DNA of 64,000 nucleotides from Serpula lacrymans var. lacrymans S7.9 (GCF_000218685.1 NW_006763292.1:806562-870561), one strand, 5' to 3'; counted from the first letter of the stretch, positions 44,342-55,615 are shown. Numbers and translations: made by a program. Notes: generated by a model from the sequence alone, not told the origin.

Positions 44342-47071
44342 CTATTTATCTGCATCAGGACACTTCATTGCATCTGCAAATGACCTAGGCTCAGCAGAGT
44401 CTCCAAAGTGTGCCACTTCATCATCAACTGCCTCAGAATCACTGTCATCACTCTCAATGGCAGGAGTAGGTTGTCTGTGTTGAAGCCACCATGGTCTAGG
44501 TGGTCTCCTAGCCCTTACAGGGCATCTCAGTGCAATAGGCAAGTCAGGAGAAGGTGAGCGATGAGGAGGGTGATTTGGAAGCTCAGGAGGTTGATTCACA
44601 GGTGGTTTTGCATCAAGGTCCAAATGAGGCCCATTGTCAGGCAATGGCTGAGGCTGCTGAAGCACAGCTGGTGGGCCCATATCTCCCCCTGGACCTGGTG
44701 CAGGGATATCCTCAATCAGGCCCAATGGCATGGATAGCGAAGGTGGAGTGGGAGGTGGAGGTGGGACATTGTCAGAAGACCTCTTCAAGCCAGGGAAGTA
44801 GCGCTCATCAAAATCAGCTCTCTCAGAGATAACAGTGCACTTGGTGGTAGGATTGTAGAATTTCGATCCCTTGTACCCCTCAGGGTAACCAATGAACACA
44901 CATTTCTCCATATGAGAGCCAAAGACGCCTCTTTTGTCCTTTTGCACATGCACATAGGCAGTGCAGCCCCAAATGCGAAGGTGAGACATGTCAGGCTTGC
45001 GTCCATACCACAACTCAAATAGAGTGGCATGGGCCACTGCATCAGTGGGACACCTGTTCCAGACATGCACCAAAGCGGACAGACATTCACCCCAGAAGCT
45101 GTTAGGCAATGCAGACTCTGATAACATGGCAGTGATACGCTCAGTCAGAAGTCTGTTTGCTTGCTCTGCCACACCATTCTGCTGAGGATGATTCCTGGTG
45201 GTATGCTGTCTGACAATCCCATGGTCATCTGTGAATTGCTCAAATTCCTTGGACATGTACTCTCCCCCTTTGTCATTGCGCAGAGCCTTGATTTTACGCT
45301 CCAATTGAGTCTCAGTATAAGCCTTGAATCTCTTGAAATCATCAAAGACATCTGACTTGGCCTTGAGAGGCACAACAACACGGAATCGACTGTGATCGTC
45401 AATGAAGGTGACCCAGTAGCGATAACCAGAGAATGTGGGGGAAGAGACTTGGTGTACATCAGAATGGATGAGGTCCAAAGGATGAGCAGAGCGAGTATCA
45501 GATGATGGGAATGGATTGGCATGCATCTTGCCAGACAAGCACGGTTCACAGACAGGATCAGGAGCAGCCTTGGATTCCAGTGTAAGCCCAGTGACCAGAT
45601 CTCTCTGTATCAGTCTCTTGACATCAGCATGATGGTGGTGAGCCAATCTGTGATGCCAGAGCATCAAATCAAGTGGTATAGTCGCAGTAAAATGTCCCAA
45701 TTCAACACAAGCAGCAGTAGATCCATCAAGGAATGCTGTATTGTTGTCATTGATAGTTGCAGTGAACAAGAGAGTGTTGTCACGCATAAAGGACATGGAA
45801 TGAGACGAAATAGTGACATTGAAACCACTTTGACGAGTTAAATACAAGACTGAGAGGAGATTATTTCGAAGATCTGGTACATGGAGCACTCTAGAGAATT
45901 CCACAGCCCTAGCCACTTTGCCATTCATCACAGGATTAAACACCACAGTACCAACACCAGCTGAATAGACAACAGTGTGATCAACCAGCTTGATTGGCAC
46001 ACAATATGGGGTATAGTGGTGCACCCAATGATGATGAGGTGTCATATGAGAGGTGGCACCTGTGTCTGCATTCCAATCAATGTCAGCATCAAGTTGGAGA
46101 GGGCAATGAGGATCAGAGGGATGAATGGAACGAAGACTTGCATTTCCAGCTGATTCAGTGACCACAGTAGATGAATTAGCATTGTTGGGCAAAGATTTGG
46201 GCTGCTGAGAGGTATTCTGAGAGTTTCTGGAGCCTGCCTGAGCCTTATTTCCACGCTTGTAGCAATTCTTCACACCCTCCACTGCCTGTTGGCGACTAGC
46301 AATGTATCTGTGGCATTTGTCTTGGGTATGACCAAGTAAACCACAGAAATCACACTGAACGCGAGTAGAGGTGGTGGATTGGTTGCAATGATGGCAGTTA
46401 GGATGGGTGCAGGTGCTATTGGCAGTGGTAGACGAAGAATGCAAGGCAGAATTGACTTCAGCACGACGACGGTGATTGACCTCTTCAGCAAGGAAAGCAT
46501 CCCTGAGCTGGGTCTTGTCCAAGGTGCCCAGAAGTAGTAGAGATGAAGTGAAGTGGGCATATTGATCAGGAAGCGCCCTAATCATGGCCATGCATGTCAA
46601 TTCATCGTCCAATTCAGACAATGAGAAGCCAGTAGGACGAAGATTTTGAATCTGATGTATGCCTTCGTCAATTCTGGTCATGAGAGACTGCAGGGACTCG
46701 TCCTCCTTCTTTCTGATAGAGAAGAAGTTGTCATAGGCATTAAATCTTGTCCCAGGCTTCTTAGAGACGTGCACAATTGCCAGTTTCTCCCAGATCTTGA
46801 CAGGATCATCAATGATGCCATCAAGATGGATGCGCTGCTCTTTGGTGACATTGAGGTATGATGCACCAGCAGCCTTTTCAGCTCTCAACTCCCATTTCTC
46901 TATTGCTTCAGCGTCAGTCCCAGGACACTTTTCAGCGCCAGAGACAAGCCTCCACAGTCCCTTGGTCATCAACCAAGCTTGCATTTCACCACTCCACTGG
47001 GGGTAGTTAGTGCCAGACAAGGGATGGAACTTGGGATCAGAGTCAGACATGATGGGTGTTGTATAAGACAA
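44342..47071 (-). CDS. Copia gag, protease and integrase; ends at a premature UAG
   Basis: 909 codons starting MSYTTPIMSDSDPKFHPL; the Met at 47050 is an alternative. Gag covers residues 1-220 (SGTNYPQWSGEMQAWLMTKG, then LTCMAMIRALPDQYAHF). The zinc knuckle CDFCGLLGHTQDKC is near 235-248. The protease has WNADTGATSHM with D-T-G near 333. Pre-integrase has LMLWHHRLAHHHHADVKRL and CEPCLSGKMH. Integrase has IHSDVHQ, LRNDKGGEY and HPQQNGVAEQANRLL, so the D, D and E are all present, followed by a Pro-rich tail. The stop at 44342-44344 (TAG) replaces what is normally a Trp before REAAMEELQAHE. It is the only visible lesion in the polyprotein. Confidence 0.95.
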   Translation of the reverse strand: MSYTTPIMSDSDPKFHPLSGTNYPQWSGEMQAWLMTKGLWRLVSGAEKCPGTDAEAIEKWELRAEKAAGASYLNVTKEQRIHLDGIIDDPVKIWEKLAIVHVSKKPGTRFNAYDNFFSIRKKEDESLQSLMTRIDEGIHQIQNLRPTGFSLSELDDELTCMAMIRALPDQYAHFTSSLLLLGTLDKTQLRDAFLAEEVNHRRRAEVNSALHSSSTTANSTCTHPNCHHCNQSTTSTRVQCDFCGLLGHTQDKCHRYIASRQQAVEGVKNCYKRGNKAQAGSRNSQNTSQQPKSLPNNANSSTVVTESAGNASLRSIHPSDPHCPLQLDADIDWNADTGATSHMTPHHHWVHHYTPYCVPIKLVDHTVVYSAGVGTVVFNPVMNGKVARAVEFSRVLHVPDLRNNLLSVLYLTRQSGFNVTISSHSMSFMRDNTLLFTATINDNNTAFLDGSTAACVELGHFTATIPLDLMLWHHRLAHHHHADVKRLIQRDLVTGLTLESKAAPDPVCEPCLSGKMHANPFPSSDTRSAHPLDLIHSDVHQVSSPTFSGYRYWVTFIDDHSRFRVVVPLKAKSDVFDDFKRFKAYTETQLERKIKALRNDKGGEYMSKEFEQFTDDHGIVRQHTTRNHPQQNGVAEQANRLLTERITAMLSESALPNSFWGECLSALVHVWNRCPTDAVAHATLFELWYGRKPDMSHLRIWGCTAYVHVQKDKRGVFGSHMEKCVFIGYPEGYKGSKFYNPTTKCTVISERADFDERYFPGLKRSSDNVPPPPPTPPSLSMPLGLIEDIPAPGPGGDMGPPAVLQQPQPLPDNGPHLDLDAKPPVNQPPELPNHPPHRSPSPDLPIALRCPVRARRPPRPWWLQHRQPTPAIESDDSDSEAVDDEVAHFGDSAEPRSFADAMKCPDADK

Positions 47072-48204
47072 TAGAGCAATGATAAATGATGTAGGAGACG
47101 GCTATAGGCGATGGAATAGTGGCAAAGACAATGGGCAACAGTAGGAGGCGAGCAGATAAGATGGTGAGGCGGTAGAGAGAGGATATGGAGAGGGTCAGAA
47201 AGCGCAAGGATAGGTCCAAATAGGGTCCAAAAAGCGTCCAAAAGCGATCCAGGAGGGTGCTAAGGCTTCCTAGTGCTGCTACAGGGTTACACCTGTGTTC
47301 CCCTTTCAATTCCACACTGATATTAACAGAGAAATCGCCTCGAGACAGTGTTGGTTAATAGGGCTTATATATGAGTCAACAAAGTGACTTAAGCTCCCCA
47401 AACACCGCAGACTGAGAGAGGCTCTAGGCAACAGCAAACTGAGGCAATGCAGGCGAGCTTCACAGTCTATAGGCTTGTTCTATCTGATAATGGACAGAGT
47501 AGAGAAGATTGGAGCTTTATGCACACACCAGATATGCCAAAAAGCGAAAAATAGGGCAAAAAGTCGAAATTGATGCAGAGACAGGTAAGATGGATGGATT
47601 GCCACCAAATCAGAGGTATAGGGAACATTTTTGTAGAGTAATAAATGGCCCAAATATCACAAGAAGTGAAGCACAGGATGTGGAGATATGCAATAGGGGT
47701 CTAATAGGGGTGAAAGTGCCAAAAATGCGAACTTCACAGAGGATGATGGAGTGGATGGATTGCCCCCAAATTGAGGGTGTAAAGTGCAATAGTATAGGGT
47801 AGTAGATGGCTTAAATAGGGCCAAGATCTGAGCACAGGATGTGGAGATATGGAATAGGGGGCCAAAAGGTGATCAAATGATGATGAAGGCTCACAGAAAG
47901 ATCCAGCTCAAATCCAATCGCTCTGACAGGTCTCCTAGGGCTATTTAGGTCGTAGAAGATGACGGTAGAAGTTACAAGACGATCAGATAAGGATTGGGCG
48001 AGATATGGTGCAGATAAGACCAAAAAAGTGTCCAAAATGGGGGTAACTTGCAACAAGGAGTTGTTGTTGGAGATCAAGATGAGATCAGAGTAATCTGAGG
48101 TGATGGATGAGATAATAAGAGTCCCAGAAGACGATGGTTACGATGGATAAGCAGTAGGACGCTTGGATGGTGAGATATGAGGTCAGAAAGATGGCTAGAG
48201 CACA
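47072..48204 (-). other. Long leader of the copia element with a tandem duplication
   Basis: About 1.13 kb without a gene lie between the PBS and gag. A block of roughly 110-120 bp occurs twice (about 47587-47702 and 47750-47862), with shared words gatggattgcc and agcacaggatgtggagatatg-aatagggg. In this family the leader holds packaging and dimer signals. The duplication may represent repeated regulatory or packaging modules. Confidence 0.7.
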
Positions 48205-48216
48205 GGGCTCATAACC
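48205..48216 (-). promoter_or_regulatory. Primer-binding site, initiator tRNA-Met half-tRNA type
   Basis: GGTTATGAGCCC on the minus strand directly follows the 5' LTR. It is complementary to the anticodon stem-loop of eukaryotic initiator tRNA-Met (GGGCTCATAACC), the half-tRNA priming known for copia. It fixes the LTR inner end at 48217. Confidence 0.85.
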
Positions 48217-48481
48217 TATTAAGAACAAAGCTTGAAGGAAGTGTCTAGCCACTTGCTGAGAGCAATCAGGGACTGGAACTAGAGTCCAATGTGAGTAACT
48301 AGAGAATAGGAAGCATTGGACTCTGCAGTACTGTCCGAAGTTTTGTAAACAAAGGTAAACAAAGCAGCCACAAAGGTGAAATAATAGAGAACACAATCAA
48401 TAGTGAATGATAGAAGAATAGATATAGAAAGGAATGAAAATATATAGGTAGCACAAAGGTGCAGAATCACCAAAACTAACA
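48217..48481 (-). repeat. 5' LTR of the copia element
   Basis: 265 bp from TGTTAGTTTTGGTG to TTCTTAATA on the minus strand. It is the same length as the solo LTR at 10621-10885. It shows two substitutions relative to the 3' LTR outside the extra block, indicating recent insertion. Confidence 0.95.
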
Positions 48482-48640
48482 CAGCTTCCATTTGGAGGCA
48501 TCACAATGGTCTTTGGAGGGGACTTCTGCCAAACAACACTTGTTGTTCCAAGAGGGTCAAGGCAACACATTATTTCTGCCTCTTTTAGAAGGTAACCACT
48601 GTGGACAAATACCCATGTCTGCTATCTCACACAGAATATG
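48482..48640 (+). pseudogene. Helitron-type helicase, 3' part
   Basis: It continues the reading from before the copia: [36 protein letters not shown], a stop, then PLWTNTHVCYLTQNMCLN. These are the Pif1 motif III (GGDFRQ-like) and following blocks. The similarity ends abruptly near 48640, where DUF6532-type sequence begins. Confidence 0.82.
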
Positions 48641-49487
48641 TGCCTGAACTGGAAAAAATCAAAACCATATTTATCGACTATGTACGTATTTCCACCTCCA
48701 ATAATGTTATACTAATCAAGTATCTTTTTGCTAGGTTTGGTCTGCTGTTGCCCAGGTTTGAGAAGAAATTGTTGCCAAAAGCGTGCATCATAATCAATGG
48801 TGCTTATCAAATTCCTGGTGATATGGCCCCAGTTCAAATCAAGCAGGCTGTCACGTGGCTTTTAGAGACTGGTGCATTTGCTGATGGTGATCTTGATATC
48901 AAAGTGAGCTATCATTCTCCCGTGTTTATGCCAAATTGAACTATTTTTTCAAGGCCAGGACATTCAACAAGCAGAAGCCATTTTGTCATCAGATTTTCAA
49001 GGACTTGATTCATAATCAATGGTATGGGTGTAAGGGTGAGGGAGTACACTATCCTGAACATTTCAAAGGCATTCCTTTAGCTCTACTTGCAATTACCACA
49101 GCAGCTGTATGTCCTCAATCTGTGGTCTGTATTATTTATCTATTCCATTTTTTTTCAGATTGAATGTTCTCTCAGGGGATATGTGAATGGTAATAAAGCT
49201 ACCCAAGAATTCTCAGAGAGCATTTTCAAAACCAGATATCATATTATTTATTTATGTCAAATTTGGTTTTTATTTTATTTAAAGGTGGGAGTACTATTTC
49301 AAAAAGCTGTTGGTGCTTCAAAGGAAAAGCCCTGTGTGGATAAAGCCACCGACACTAATTTTACTATAACAAAAATCTGGCCAATCTCCATTATCTAGGG
49401 ATTGATGAAGACCAGATGAAGGATAAGGATTTTGGTATTGATTTTGAAGCCTTAGAGGATACTATTATTGCACAAGCTGCTTGATAG
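48641..49487 (+). pseudogene. DUF6532-domain gene fragment fused to the helicase remnant
   Basis: LEKIKTIFIDY is followed by a GT-AG intron (about 48684-48735), then VWSAVAQV, a stop, EEIVAKS, a frameshift, INGAYQIPGDMAPVQIKQAV and LLETGAFADGDLDI. A 47-bp intron (GTGAGC..TTTCAAG) precedes ARTFNKQKPFCHQIFKDLIH, WYGCKGEGVHYPEHFKGIPL and ALLAITTAA. An intron with a long T run precedes IECSLRGYVNGNKATQEFSE, and a last exon carries the WEYYFKKLL block. The terminal GIDEDQMKDKDFGIDFEAL ends in two stops at 49482-49487. Block order matches the DUF6532 gene at 3571-6173. At least one stop and one frameshift mark it as a pseudogene. Confidence 0.65.
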
Positions 49488-49559
49488 TATTTGTAGTCAC
49501 TCTCCTATTTACTTTTGCATATAGTACAATTGCTAGTACAAAATATGATTGCACTGTTT

Positions 49560-49790
49560 TCATTTCATTTGAGTACTATAGGTACTATGGATGTTCTAAT
49601 TGAAATAAGTGCTATAGCTACTCCAAATGCTATCATAGTATTAGCATTACTATATGTGTGCTATAAGTGCTATAATTGCCATAGGTGCTATGGGGCCTAT
49701 GTCTACTCTAAATGCCATCATAGTAACATTACTATAGGAGCTTCTTGGAACTATAGCAACTATGAGATCACTATAAAAGCACATTGTGCC
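49560..49790. repeat. Degenerate gctat-type low-complexity tract
   Basis: About 230 bp with irregular repeats of words such as gtgctata, actata and ctccaaatgc(t/c)atcatagta. No constant period. No gene. Confidence 0.5.
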
Positions 49791-49854
49791 TAAATAGATA
49801 ATGGGGTTTCTTCTTTCAACAAAACAATGACCCAAGCAGTGGTTTGTGTGCAGA

Positions 49855-49975
49855 CAGAATGAGAGGAGATTGGGGTGGATGAGTGTCAGGTATTGATTGA
49901 AAATATGTCTAGGAGGATTCATGAGGTCATCAAGGCCAAAGGAGGATACACTTCACACTAGTTTCTGATAGCCTT
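49855..49975 (+). pseudogene. Tc1/mariner transposase C-terminal fragment
   Basis: DECQVLIENMSRRIHEVIKA, then KGGYTSH and a stop, match the tail of Tc1-type transposases and the fragment in the MITE at 9598-9681 (ECQELIESMPRTIQAVF). Nothing upstream continues the transposase. An isolated relic. Confidence 0.75.
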
Positions 49976-51036
49976 AATATCAGCAACAAAACTGTCCCAA
50001 TGAGTATAGTGGATTAATATGTGAATATTGACCAGCATAACAAGAATTACCTAAGTAATGTATGTATTATTAAAAAGCTCTCAATCATGGCTTTTGAATG
50101 ATATATGGGTTTAGGGTTCTAGCTATTGGATTTAGCCACCTGATCACAGTGAGTGCATAAAAGCAAAGTGGACCAGCCGGNNNNNNNNNNNNNNNNNNNN
50201 NNNNNNNNNNNNNNNNNNNNNNNNNNNNNNNNNNNNNNNNNNNNNNNNNNNNNNNNNNNNNNNNNNNNNNNNNNNNNNNNAAAAGTCCACTGCCTCTCTG
50301 ACGCGCCGCTGCCATTATTTCTCACTAATCTGCATTCATTTACAGGTCATCACTCTATAAGCAGGTACAAATACTCTCAGCCAAACAGTTCTCAGGCTCT
50401 TCTGCAATGCCACCAAAACTTATGGAACACCTTCTTGCGTTTGAGGAGATTGTGGTGGGGAAAATGTTGATTTAGCTATATTTATGACAATAAAAAATGG
50501 CCCAAACAGGGTGTTATTTTTATGGGGGAAGTAAGTCTATTTCTTTATTTTTTTTACCAGAAATTTTGCTCACCAATTACATGGAGCTCCAGACAAAACA
50601 CACATATTGAATGGCTATGTGTTGAGGTAGGGAGCCAATTTGGTTGATGTTGGAGATTGATCTTTGGCTGGCTCAAGAAGTCTCATAACCTCAATACTGA
50701 ACAACCTCAACATCTCTGGCTACTCTATTGTCTTTTGCTAAGCATAATTGACAATGACACCAATAATTTTCTCTCAGAATAGAACTGAACTTACATCCAA
50801 TACGTGAACCGGACACCCAGAATAACAGCCCCAAGGTATGTATCATACTCTTTATATTGTATTCTCAATGTCTCACTGTTACAGTATATATGAAGACCTA
50901 CCAAAGGTGGTCAGCCACCACCAAGGTATATGATGTCTACTACCTTGCACAACCTCCAAAAAATTGATGATACGTGACTAGGTACCAGTGAACATTTATC
51001 TGGGCCCAAGGCTAAACAAACAGGAGAAACTGCAGC
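49976..51036. other. Gap-containing stretch without a recognised gene
   Basis: It includes the 100-N gap at 50181-50280. Open frames across the gap are artefacts of N translation. Nothing recognised on either side. Confidence 0.5.
50181..50280. other. Assembly gap, 100 N
   Basis: Exactly 100 N, a standard unknown-length placeholder. Confidence 0.98.
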
Positions 51037-51190
51037 CCAAAAACTTTGGAGCTTTGCCCAAAGATTTTATATTATTATTGTAATGCTATTACTACATTCC
51101 ACATGGTATTTATATAGATTTGGTATATAGGAAGCTTGTATATTTTTTGCCAAAGTATCCTTCTCCCATGCTTATTCCCATTCTCTGAAT
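51037..51190 (+). repeat. Truncated LTR of the TR-GAG family
   Basis: ctttggagctttgcccaaa, cacatggtatttatat, ttggtatata and ccttctcccatgcttattccca occur in the same order as in the LTRs at 33597-33800 and 34914-35123. The first ~30 bp are missing and a small internal deletion is present. A relic solo LTR. Confidence 0.75.
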
Positions 51191-52757
51191 GTATCTGTAT
51201 ACCCAACCTTGACAGCTTTGGTAGCAGTGAGAAGGCTGACAAAGAAGTTTTGGGGAATGAACATCGTGGTGGTGGTTTTCACATCTCGTTAGCAGAGTCC
51301 ATGTGGGAAAAATATGCTGCCTTATTGTGTCAGGCTTTAACTGTATTGTGTATAGTTGAAGATAGATTATCTACATTGTAGGATACCTCATGTCTTGCAT
51401 TGGTCATTTTTGAATAATAGAACATGATGTTTTATGCATGGCTGGTGGCAGCAGGCGATGGACTGTGTCTTGCACTTATTCACTCATTCTCTTATTGCAA
51501 AGGAAAGGGCCCAGATGGGTCTCAATGCAACTGTGAACACTACAGCCCATCTGACAAAGACCAAGCTCCACCCCACAGATGCTTATAATGCCACCATGGT
51601 CCAAAAATGCATCCATTGTTTATGCAGCAGAGGCAGCCTACAGAGCAAACCAGAAAAAAGGATATACTGGACCTCTTCAGCAAGATAGCTACTACAGCCA
51701 ATGCAAAACCATCACTCAGAGGGCAGCAGGCACGGATAGTGTCAACACTGCAAAGTCAAGGTCCTTGAAGGTTCCCACCCTTGGAAGCATTGGAAAGGTG
51801 AAGGACAGAATACTGGTTTTGTGGTGGTTAATTTGTACGTTTTGTTGGTGAATCTTTTAGATGTGAGTCCCATCTATCTGATTTGTTGCCTTGCATTCAT
51901 TGGAAAACTCACCTATGTTTTCAGATTTTCCTGATTGTATCTTGAAAAAGATGAAGAGTAAGTCATTATTTGTCCATGTTTCTCTCTTCTCCACTATTTT
52001 TTCTATTGCTTGCATGTGGTCATTGAAGGCCCAGCCTCTATGGATGCTCAAAGACCCTGCTACACAATGTATGTATGTTTTCTCTACATGGCAACCCTAA
52101 TGCTCACTTTTCACAATCAAGCCTTTTTCAATTCAGATCAAGAAGATTTGTTTACTTTGCCACTGAGTGTCAAGGCAATGTCTCTATCCCTTAGTGCTTC
52201 AAACCACTGTATTTTTGTATCAACTTCAAATGCACTACTGGCAAGGACAAGCACTATTAAAGAGGAAGACCGTGATTGAAATATCATCATCATCCTCTCC
52301 ACTGCACCTCTTTAACAGCACTCCCAACCATCATACATTCAGTCATAAATCCAAACCTGTTGCTCAACTGCCACACTTTGTTGTACCATCTGACAAAGAT
52401 ATTTCAAAAATGTATGTCCTTACTTGTCAGAAGCTGGATCTACAACCTCATGGTGGTCTGATAGATATACATACATTTCCCTTGCCCAGGTTTTAAGCTT
52501 ACATCCCATATTTTACACTGCTAGTCCAGTCATTTTTAATTGCACTCTTGTTTATACTTTCATTCATTAATCTTTGCTTGTTTGGTTTTGTCATGGACAA
52601 CTTAGTACTTTAAAAGTCTTGCATCTTGTAATAATATACTTCATTGGTGGACCAAATACAGCCATGTGCTAGTGTGAGCTAATTTTGTTTTTTTTGCCTC
52701 ATGTGTGGGGTAGTCTGTATTGCGCTATTGCAGCATTGTACCGCGGAATGGTATTTA
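51191..52757 (+). other. Stretch with short unassigned frames
   Basis: Plus-strand frames at 51136-51381, 51434-51688, 51579-51851 and 52010-52496 have some plausible protein text (HPTDAYNATMVQ, NQKKGYTGPLQQDSYYSQC, LPLSVKAMSLSLSASNHC) but no family I know and no clear splice plan. They may be remains of one gene. Confidence 0.25.
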
Positions 52758-53158
52758 CAATTATCTACCGGCACTTGAACCACCACCAATGCTTGAACCA
52801 AACACAAATTGCACATGAATTCCAGTCACAACAAGTAAAACAACGGTTGAGGCAATGAAATACAATACTTTGCTATGCTTGGCCATAAGATAGGCCTCAC
52901 TCAAGGCCACCATTAAACTAATGATTAGTATCCCACCCCCAAAACCACAAAGTTTCATAGCTACAATGGAATATCTACATTTGCTTCTTGGCTTTGTGGT
53001 CCCAACACTTGGTTGGGAGATCAGTGACTCCTCATCTTGCCACTACAATGCTGACAAAGGAAGTCAATAAGAGTGTCAAGTTGTTTATCAGTAACTTGAA
53101 TATTACAGCAAATAAAAATGCTCACTATGTCTACAACGCACTCAAGTTATAGCTGACC

Positions 53159-55615
53159 ATGCCAAATTCAAGTGCAAGAGGCAACATACTGCAATTTTTG
53201 ATAAAGAAGGTCTCAACAAAAGAGAAGCCAGAGGAAGATTGGAGGAGTCTGCAAGCAATTTGTTGTGAGGCAGAAAAAGAGATGAACAAGAGGAAGAAGA
53301 AGCATATTACCATTGACAGGGTTACTTTTATGAGACGACTTGGAGGTGGGAGAAGCTGTCAACAAGCAAATAAGGAAAATCATTCCTGGCTTACATCTGA
53401 AGAAGAGGAGAGCATTGTTGAGTATTGCCTTGACCTTGCAGCAAGAGGCTTCCCACTCGATCACAAAAGGCTCAAATTTCATGTTAACACCCTCCTACAA
53501 GCACAACTTGGCAATTCTTTCCCAGAGACAGGGGTCGGAATGAATTGGACTAGGTGTTTTCTTAATTGACACTCAGAGTGCTTGGGCACATATTGGAGTT
53601 CTCCACTTGATTTTGCTCGTGGGTGGCAGTCAACAAGCACACACACAAAGCATGGTGCAACTTACTCGAGAGCACCATCAAGGATAATAAGGTTGTCAAG
53701 GACTGCATCTCGGCAGCAGACAAGACTGGCTTCCAAATTGGGAATGGACACAAACAGTGTGTTATTGGTCCTGCACAAAGGAAGATGCAACATTAACAGC
53801 GGGATGGAAATCACAAGAATATCATTGTGATGGTGATCATCTGCGCTGATGGTGGATCAATTGCGCCAACTATTATCTACAAGGGGAAGCCATTTTTGAC
53901 AAATTGGCATTAAGACAATACTCTGAATTCCTTGTGAGTTCGCTTTGCTGGGCCTCTGACTAGAGTACTAAGGACTCACATAATTATAGAGTTGCTCATT
54001 CGCCCAAAGGGGTCCACTGATGGTGGTGCAATTGGACAACTTTGGATTGAAGACTTTGATAACAAAACCCGCAAGAAAGTGCACAGGCAAGCTCGTCTTC
54101 TCATTGTTGATGGCCATAACTCCCATTACACAAAGGAGTTCCTAGATTACACCAGGGAACATAATATTCATGTTTTGTGCTATCCCGCACATGCCACTCA
54201 CATTTATCAAGGCCTTGATGTTGTTGTTTTTAGTCCATTGAAGAATTATTGGACGGAGGTACGCAACACATTAAAGAGTTCTACATGTCAAAAAATAACT
54301 AAAAAAAACTTTATCACAATCTATGAAATAGCTCCTCTCAAAGCACTTACCCCTGAAACTATTTGTTCTGCATTTAGGGCAACTGGGGTCTGGACACTTG
54401 ACCAAAACATCATCTCAAAGTCAGCTGCCACTTCCACAGCCGAGCCCTGTTTGTGTCATCACATCTCTTATGTGTCAGTATCAAAACAAGGCCAAAGATA
54501 TTCAATGTGATATCTGATATGAACTCTATAAGGATAATGTTAGATGCTCAGTCTTGTGTAGAAAAGACTGAGGAAGGATGGAAATCTACAAATTTTTGGT
54601 GTAATTGTGGGAAAATTATGTATTAGGTAATACTTATAGAAGCAAAAAAGATAGGATGGGGTTTGAAGACATAGATAGAAAGAAAAACATAATAGAAGTG
54701 AATGTATAATACTAACACAATGCACCCCATTTCCATCAACCCCCATGCCAGCCTCCAGCCAGGACAGCAACAACAACCCATTCATCAACTCAGGTTGTGG
54801 CAACACCTTGGTACAGCGGCATTGACCACTTTGGCACACAGTGGCAAAAGACACTATCAAATCACTTGCATCTACATCAGCTTCATTTCTTGTTGCTGAT
54901 ACCACTCACCTCCCACCTTTCACACCATCCCAAATCTCCCCAACACATTGCAAACACACACACCCTCTGCTAGATGAAGAACCAGCAAACAAAAAAGAGA
55001 AAGCTTACCAAATGGCATTACACAAATCCTATAAGCAAAAGCTTGCATCAAAAAATGCACTCGTTGGAATGCAGCCAACTGTTGTTTTGTTTTGCAGTTG
55101 ATGTTTTGTGATTGTCTGTTAGGTCAGCTGGTAGCGCAGGAGGAAAAATGAAAGAGAAGAAAGAAGGGTCAGCTAAACAGTAATAGACTGCCAAGATTAC
55201 TCACAGGTGATGAATTTTATAGTTGTGTGGTTGAGTATCAAACCGCTTTGGATGCAGCAAAAGCGGCAACAAGAAGATTGTTGTAAACAAAAGGAGCAAT
55301 CTGGGGTGTTGACAGAGTGGAAGAAATTAGATAATTTGCAGAAAACTCAGAATACAGCACGCAGAGAAGCTTACCATGAGGCCATGCACTTGTGGAAGGA
55401 GGAAAGTAATCTTGCAAAACAGGAGCAAAGGCAGGTGGGGTGGGCAAAGCTGAAGCTAGGAAAGCTGGAGTCACAGGCTCCAAAACCAGGACCTGTGCAA
55501 GGTAAAGGTGATGAGACAAGCAAGGGTAATGGGGAGGTTACTGGCAGTGAGGATGAGCAAAGTGATGAGAACATTGATGGCATGGAGAGTGATGGTGAGA
55601 GCGCAGAGGAGTAAC
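53159..55615 (+). pseudogene. pogo-family DDE_1 transposase, frameshifted
   Basis: The first frame (53159-53569) has a DNA-binding region, SWLTSEEEESIVEYCLDLAA, RGFPLDHKRLKFHVNTLLQ and GMNWTRCFL, i.e. the CENP-B-type HTH. Frameshifted pieces follow (SECLGTYWSSPLDFARG, KDCISAADKTGFQIGNGHKQ). The catalytic part is open at 53992-54510: RLLIVDGHNSHYTKEFLDYT with an Asp, VLCYPAHATHIYQGLDVVVF with the next Asp, LKNYWTEVRNTL, and LTPETICSAFRATGVWTLD. A C-terminal region (SLASTSASFLVAD; RREAYHEAMHLWKEESNLAK) runs to 55615. The transposase binds the TIRs and cuts at TA. At least three frame breaks make this copy inactive. Confidence 0.88.
54538..54717. repeat. Possible small solo LTR inside the pogo element
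   Basis: 180 bp from TGTTAGATGCTCAG to ATACTAACA (TGTTAG..CTAACA). It falls between transposase blocks and lacks coding. The 5-bp flanks (GATAA and CAATG) do not match, so support is limited to the ends and the interruption. Confidence 0.35.

Larger units (their letters stand above)
42469..48481 (-). mobile_element. Near-intact Ty1/copia retrotransposon, 6.0 kb, TSD CAGCT
   Basis: It is bounded by exact CAGCT duplications (42464-42468 and 48482-48486). LTRs are 42469-42788 (3') and 48217-48481 (5'). A primer-binding site GGTTATGAGCCC lies at 48205-48216, directly inside the 5' LTR, and polypurine AGGGGGGAG abuts the 3' LTR. The gag-pol frame spans 47071-42818 with a single in-frame stop. The leader between PBS and gag is unusually long, about 1.1 kb. 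It splits the Helitron helicase. Confidence 0.96.

Noticed and set aside
49560..49790. Possible tandem array of gctata words
   Set aside because: Spacing is irregular and copies are very divergent, so it is only low-complexity sequence.
50085..50470. Open frames spanning the gap
   Set aside because: They are kept open only by translation of N.
52761..52958. Small minus-strand frame with two hydrophobic segments
   Set aside because: It overlaps the pogo left TIR and has no context. Hydrophobic text can arise from AT-rich repeats.
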